Shown in pieces: positions 5,711 to 8,432 of a stretch of DNA of 8,432 nt. The position numbers and the translations under genes were made by a program. This stretch comes from Bordetella parapertussis (GTDB lineage: Bacteria > Pseudomonadota > Gammaproteobacteria > Burkholderiales > SG8-41). The notes beneath the pieces are model-generated. The model saw nothing but the letters and a program-made list of their open reading frames with translations, did no database searches and was not told the DNA's origin. The stretch is taken from the NCBI GenBank assembly GCA_945863085.1, contig CAMBCD010000105.1, forward strand, positions 1 to 8,432, written 5' to 3'. The stretch's first letter is position 1; each line of letters begins with the position of its first letter.

Positions 5711-6793
5711 CTAAGTGAACTTCACCACTTTCGGATCGAATTCAAGACCCAGGCCGGGGCGCTGCGGCACCGTCAGCTGCCCGTCCTTGGGTTGCGGCAC
5801 GTCGCGCCACAGCCGTGACGACCAGGGCATGTATTCCACGGTCAGGCCGTTGGGGATCGCGGACACCAGATGTACGTGGATTTCCGGGGCGAGATGGCTG
5901 ACCACCGGCAGGTTGAAGGCTTCGGCCATGCCGGCAATTTTCAACCATTGCGTAATGCCGCCGGCGCGCAACACATCGATCATCACGATGTCGACCGAAC
6001 GTGCTTCCAGCATCTGGCGGAACGGTGCGATGCCGTAGACGTATTCACCGCCGGCGACAGGGGTGTCCAGCGCATCGGCAACCCGCGCAAGGCCGTCGTA
6101 GTCGTCTGATGCCGTGACATCCTCCAGCCAGAACAGCTTGTACTGATCCACCTGTCTGCCGATGGAAATCGCCTGACGCACGTCCCAGCGCTGGTTGATG
6201 TCGCACATCAGGTCGGTTTCATAACCGACGGCTTCGCGGATCACGCGGATGTGTTCGACTTCCTTCACCGGGTTGGTGTCGCCGGGGAGGGCCAGCTGGG
6301 TTTTCATCTGTTTGAAGCCGCGGGTTTTGAGGAGCGCCGCCGCTTTTTCGAGGTGGGCCAGCGGGAAGTGGCGCATCAGCGCGCCGCTGGCATAGGTGTT
6401 GATGCGGTTGCGGTGGCCGCCGGCAAGATTCGCCACCGGCTGGTTATGCACCTTGCCCTTGATGTCCCACAACGCGATGTCGATGGCCGACAGCGCCAGC
6501 GTCAGGATGCCGGCAGGGCCGGCGCTTGCCGAGGCCGTGCGCAGTTTCTGGACAATGGCTTCGATGCGCCGCGGGTCTTCACCGATGGTCAGCGCGGCGA
6601 AGGCCTCGACGGCCGCCAGCAGGGCCTTGTCGAGCGCACCGCCGAAAAAGGTGAAGCCCAGGCCTTCGATGCCCTGGTCGGTGCCGAGTTTCAGCGCGAC
6701 GAAATTTTTCGAGCCCGGCGTGGTCGGGCCGTCGGCGAGCGGTTCATCGTGGGGGAGGGAGACGAGGGCGGTGCTGGCGTGGGTGATTTTCAT
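5711..6793 (-). CDS. Mandelate racemase/muconate lactonizing enzyme family protein (enolase superfamily), putative acid-sugar dehydratase or racemase
   Basis: A 360-residue cytoplasmic Mg-dependent enzyme of the enolase superfamily, mandelate racemase subgroup. These enzymes abstract the alpha-proton of a carboxylate and then racemise or dehydrate it. An N-terminal capping domain (about 1-120) is followed by the barrel. Aligned by eye with mandelate racemase as I remember it, the key residues sit at a constant +3 offset: metal ligands D198 (DINQRWD), E224 (WLEDV) and E250 (GGEYV), the Asp-His dyad D273 and H300 (VVSHLAPE), and E320 (LTVEYMPW). The KxK motif reads K164-T-Q166, so the second catalytic lysine is replaced by Gln; a 3-residue loop insertion just after it explains the shift in numbering. 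With only the His side base intact, dehydration or a one-sided proton transfer is likelier than racemisation. ATG 6793 is the first Met and has only a weak ribosome binding site. It is convergent with a Bug receptor gene, a common neighbour type. The substrate is unknown. Confidence 0.92.
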   Translation of the reverse strand: MKITHASTALVSLPHDEPLADGPTTPGSKNFVALKLGTDQGIEGLGFTFFGGALDKALLAAVEAFAALTIGEDPRRIEAIVQKLRTASASAGPAGILTLALSAIDIALWDIKGKVHNQPVANLAGGHRNRINTYASGALMRHFPLAHLEKAAALLKTRGFKQMKTQLALPGDTNPVKEVEHIRVIREAVGYETDLMCDINQRWDVRQAISIGRQVDQYKLFWLEDVTASDDYDGLARVADALDTPVAGGEYVYGIAPFRQMLEARSVDIVMIDVLRAGGITQWLKIAGMAEAFNLPVVSHLAPEIHVHLVSAIPNGLTVEYMPWSSRLWRDVPQPKDGQLTVPQRPGLGLEFDPKVVKFT

Positions 6794-6908
6794 GATTGCG
6801 CAACCGTCGGGATTTAAAAGAAACGCGACTATGGCATAAATCCGCCGGCGGTCGCTTGCCGCAGTACAACATCCGGACGCTTTTACGCAGATACTTTACC
6901 CTGATGCT
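6794..6908. other. 115-bp gap upstream of the enolase-superfamily gene
   Basis: No stem-loop with a T-run follows the HD hydrolase stop on the minus strand, and no convincing sigma70 promoter stands out for the enolase-superfamily gene. A short palindrome CCGCCGGCGG (6842-6851) is present. Whether the two genes are transcribed together cannot be decided here. Confidence 0.35.
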
Positions 6909-7466
6909 TCAGGGCCGCAGCGCGTAAACCTCGTCGAAGCGGCGCTCCAGTTCGACATGGGTGCCACGTAACCGGTCGACCACTTCCTTGGCCCAGTCAA
7001 AATACTGGCGCTTGCGTTCCAGCGACCAGCCTTCTGGGGCGCGGGTGCCGAGGTCGCGCACGTTGCAGATCTTGTCGGCGAGTTTGACCAGGCGCGCCGC
7101 TTTACTGGAGTGTCTGGCTTTGGCCACCTGCAGGCGTTTGCGTACTTCCTTCTTGATCCACTGCGTGTCGGTGACTTCAAGCACGATGTCGGCGATTTCC
7201 TCGCCGAATTCGCCGCGCAGTTCCTGCCACGAGGTTTCAGTGTCTTCCAGTGTGTCGTGCAACAGCGCTGCGGCGATCACCAGCGGGTCGCGCACTTCGC
7301 CTTCGTCCCACAACACATGGGCGAGTTCGATCGGATGGTTGATGTAGGGCGATGCTTCCTTGTCCTTGCGCCGCTGGTCGCGGTGTTTGTGCGCAGCAAA
7401 AGCCACGGCACGCAGGACGAGGTCCGTGGTGCCGGGGTCGGTGCGGGGCAGTTCGCGCAGATCCAT
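6909..7466 (-). CDS. MESH1-like HD-domain hydrolase (small (p)ppGpp hydrolase homologue)
   Basis: A stand-alone 185-residue HD-domain hydrolase that resembles animal MESH1 (HDDC3, about 179 residues) along its whole length and the SpoT hydrolase domain. MESH1 removes the 3'-pyrophosphate of (p)ppGpp with Mn and can also dephosphorylate NADPH. The metal and catalytic residues are in place at a constant offset of +9 from human MESH1: H44 (YINHP), H70-D71 (LLHDTLED), D131 (KLADK), with E74 and D75 as the catalytic acidic pair. Other family blocks are HKHRDQRRKD (26-35), RKRLQV (109-114), HSSKAARLVKLADK (119-132) and PEGWS (144-148). There is no synthetase, TGS or ACT domain, and no membrane segment. 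ATG 7466 gives the expected short N-terminal tail, though its ribosome binding site is weak. The gene starts 45 nt after the BT1-like transporter stop and is probably in its operon. The family is firm; the physiological substrate is inferred. Confidence 0.88.
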   Translation of the reverse strand: MDLRELPRTDPGTTDLVLRAVAFAAHKHRDQRRKDKEASPYINHPIELAHVLWDEGEVRDPLVIAAALLHDTLEDTETSWQELRGEFGEEIADIVLEVTDTQWIKKEVRKRLQVAKARHSSKAARLVKLADKICNVRDLGTRAPEGWSLERKRQYFDWAKEVVDRLRGTHVELERRFDEVYALRP

Positions 7467-7511
7467 GGTTGTGTCGGGGCGTTCGCTCGCAGGCTGCCGG
7501 ACTGGTTCCTA

Positions 7512-8432
7512 TTATGCGCTGCGCAGCCGCAGTACGCGGATGAGTCCGATGGCGGCGAATGGTACCCCTATCCCTATGATCAGCTGGACGATCAGGAGTT
7601 CGCCGAGCTGGCTGTAATCTGCCGGCACGGTCACGGCGCCGCTCTTGTCCTTGACCTCGCGCGACACGATATAGATCTGGTTGAGGTACTTGGTGCCCAG
7701 CGCGGAGGCCGATAGCGCGAGGTTGGTGAACGAGGCCATCACCGCGAAATAGGTCGCCTTCAGGTGGGCGGGCGCCGAGTTGGCGATCCAGGCCAGCATC
7801 GGGATCATCGCGATCTGGCCCAGCGGCGACTCCAGCGCGGTATTGACCAAGGCAATGAACCGGGCATCGACCACGCCGCCGGTGGCCGCCGCGGTCCACT
7901 GGTGCAGGCCGAAATACATGCCGACATAGGGCAGCGACAGCAGTCCGCCGAGCAGGGTCAGGAAGCCGACGACGTAGGCGATCGAGTGGTCAGCCATGAA
8001 GCGGCGGAACAGGAACATGCCGGCCAGCGTCAGCACCGAGCCGATCAGCGACAGCACGGAGATGAACTGCTGGTCGAATTTGAGTTCGTCGATGAACCAC
8101 CAGGTGACGCCTTCACCGGGTCCGGGAATGGCGCGGAATACAAAAATGACGATCACGGTGCCGAGCAATGTCGAGCGTACGTCGGCATCGAGTTCGCGCG
8201 TCAGCCGTACCAGCAGGAAGGCGATGATGCCGAAAGATACGGCGAAAATGATTTCCTGGTTGTACGGGATGTTGCTGAAACCCATGCCCAGCGTGAAGGC
8301 GACAAACACCAGGCTGCCGCCGAGGATCCACCAGTTCGGTTGCGTGATTTCGCTGCGGCCGCTGAGCAGCACATCGATTTCAGCGGTGTTCCGGCCCAGC
8401 GCGCGCAGGCGCTGTGCGTCGCGGCGTCTGGT
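7512..8432 (-). CDS. Major facilitator transporter resembling the folate/biopterin (BT1) family, 5' end outside the window
   Basis: The visible 306 residues of this membrane transporter continue open through the right edge, so the true start is outside. The first 20 or so residues seen are a basic cytoplasmic loop. About eight hydrophobic segments follow, consistent with the second part of a 12-segment MFS protein. The region FRAIPGPGEGVTWWFID followed by LKFDQQFISVLSLIGSVLTL matches the BT1 pattern of a Pro/Gly-rich turn, an aromatic segment, then a helix starting near a 'DxLxF...F' motif. The later segment LAWIANSAPAHLKATYFAVMASFTN also fits BT1, where a short acidic or Pro-rich turn leads into an 'ATxFAxxxSxxN' helix. 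Family members move folates or pterins in protists, plants and cyanobacteria; many bacterial members have no assigned substrate. The gene lies 45 nt upstream of the MESH1-like hydrolase. MFS is secure; BT1 membership is probable and the substrate unknown. Confidence 0.75.
   Translation of the reverse strand, partial: TRRRDAQRLRALGRNTAEIDVLLSGRSEITQPNWWILGGSLVFVAFTLGMGFSNIPYNQEIIFAVSFGIIAFLLVRLTRELDADVRSTLLGTVIVIFVFRAIPGPGEGVTWWFIDELKFDQQFISVLSLIGSVLTLAGMFLFRRFMADHSIAYVVGFLTLLGGLLSLPYVGMYFGLHQWTAAATGGVVDARFIALVNTALESPLGQIAMIPMLAWIANSAPAHLKATYFAVMASFTNLALSASALGTKYLNQIYIVSREVKDKSGAVTVPADYSQLGELLIVQLIIGIGVPFAAIGLIRVLRLRSA

Noticed and set aside
7110..7715. Plus-strand open frame of 201 codons across the hydrolase-transporter junction
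   Set aside because: It is antisense to two genes with clear family motifs and has no recognisable protein features of its own.
1..8432. Mobile element, CRISPR array, prophage or defence system
   Set aside because: I looked for transposase or integrase motifs, regularly spaced repeats, tRNA-like folds and toxin-antitoxin pairs and found none; gene content and base composition look like ordinary chromosome.

Overview
The window is high-GC bacterial DNA that reads most naturally as a betaproteobacterium, probably Burkholderiales or a relative. The strongest pointer is two periplasmic Bug-type (TctC-like) solute receptors side by side, a family greatly expanded in that group. Codon use looks uniform across the genes, and I see no insertion sequence, integrase, tRNA, rRNA, CRISPR array or other sign of recent transfer.

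Layout from left to right. Positions 1-473 (minus) hold the N-terminal half of a zinc-type cation diffusion facilitator with a His-rich leader; it runs off the left edge. At 502-1398 (minus) is an NAD(P)-dependent dehydrogenase of the 3-hydroxyisobutyrate dehydrogenase superfamily with a DUF1932-type C-terminus. At 1577-3484 (minus) is a twin-cassette ABC-F ATPase closely matching E. coli YheS. A good intrinsic terminator at 3517-3556 separates this block from the Bug receptor at 3582-4538 (minus). A second Bug receptor runs the other way at 4634-5632 (plus). The 95 bp between their starts carry Shine-Dalgarno sites on both strands and overlapping dyads that could be a shared operator. The plus-strand Bug gene meets a mandelate racemase-type enolase-superfamily gene (5711-6793, minus) tail to tail across a textbook bidirectional terminator at 5663-5695. 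The right end has a small MESH1-like HD hydrolase (6909-7466, minus) just downstream of a BT1-like major facilitator transporter (7512 to the right edge, minus).

How the genes may work together. The two Bug receptors plus the enolase-superfamily enzyme suggest uptake and catabolism of organic or sugar acids, but no TctA/TctB membrane subunits are present and the ligand cannot be read from the sequence. The transporter and MESH1-like hydrolase are 45 nt apart and are probably co-transcribed. The dehydrogenase and the metal exporter are 28 nt apart and are probably co-transcribed.

I do not see a clearly new multi-gene system. The items most worth checking are the substituted KxK motif (Lys-Thr-Gln) in the enolase-superfamily enzyme, the shared dyads between the two Bug genes, and the pairing of a stand-alone alarmone-hydrolase homologue with a BT1-type transporter.
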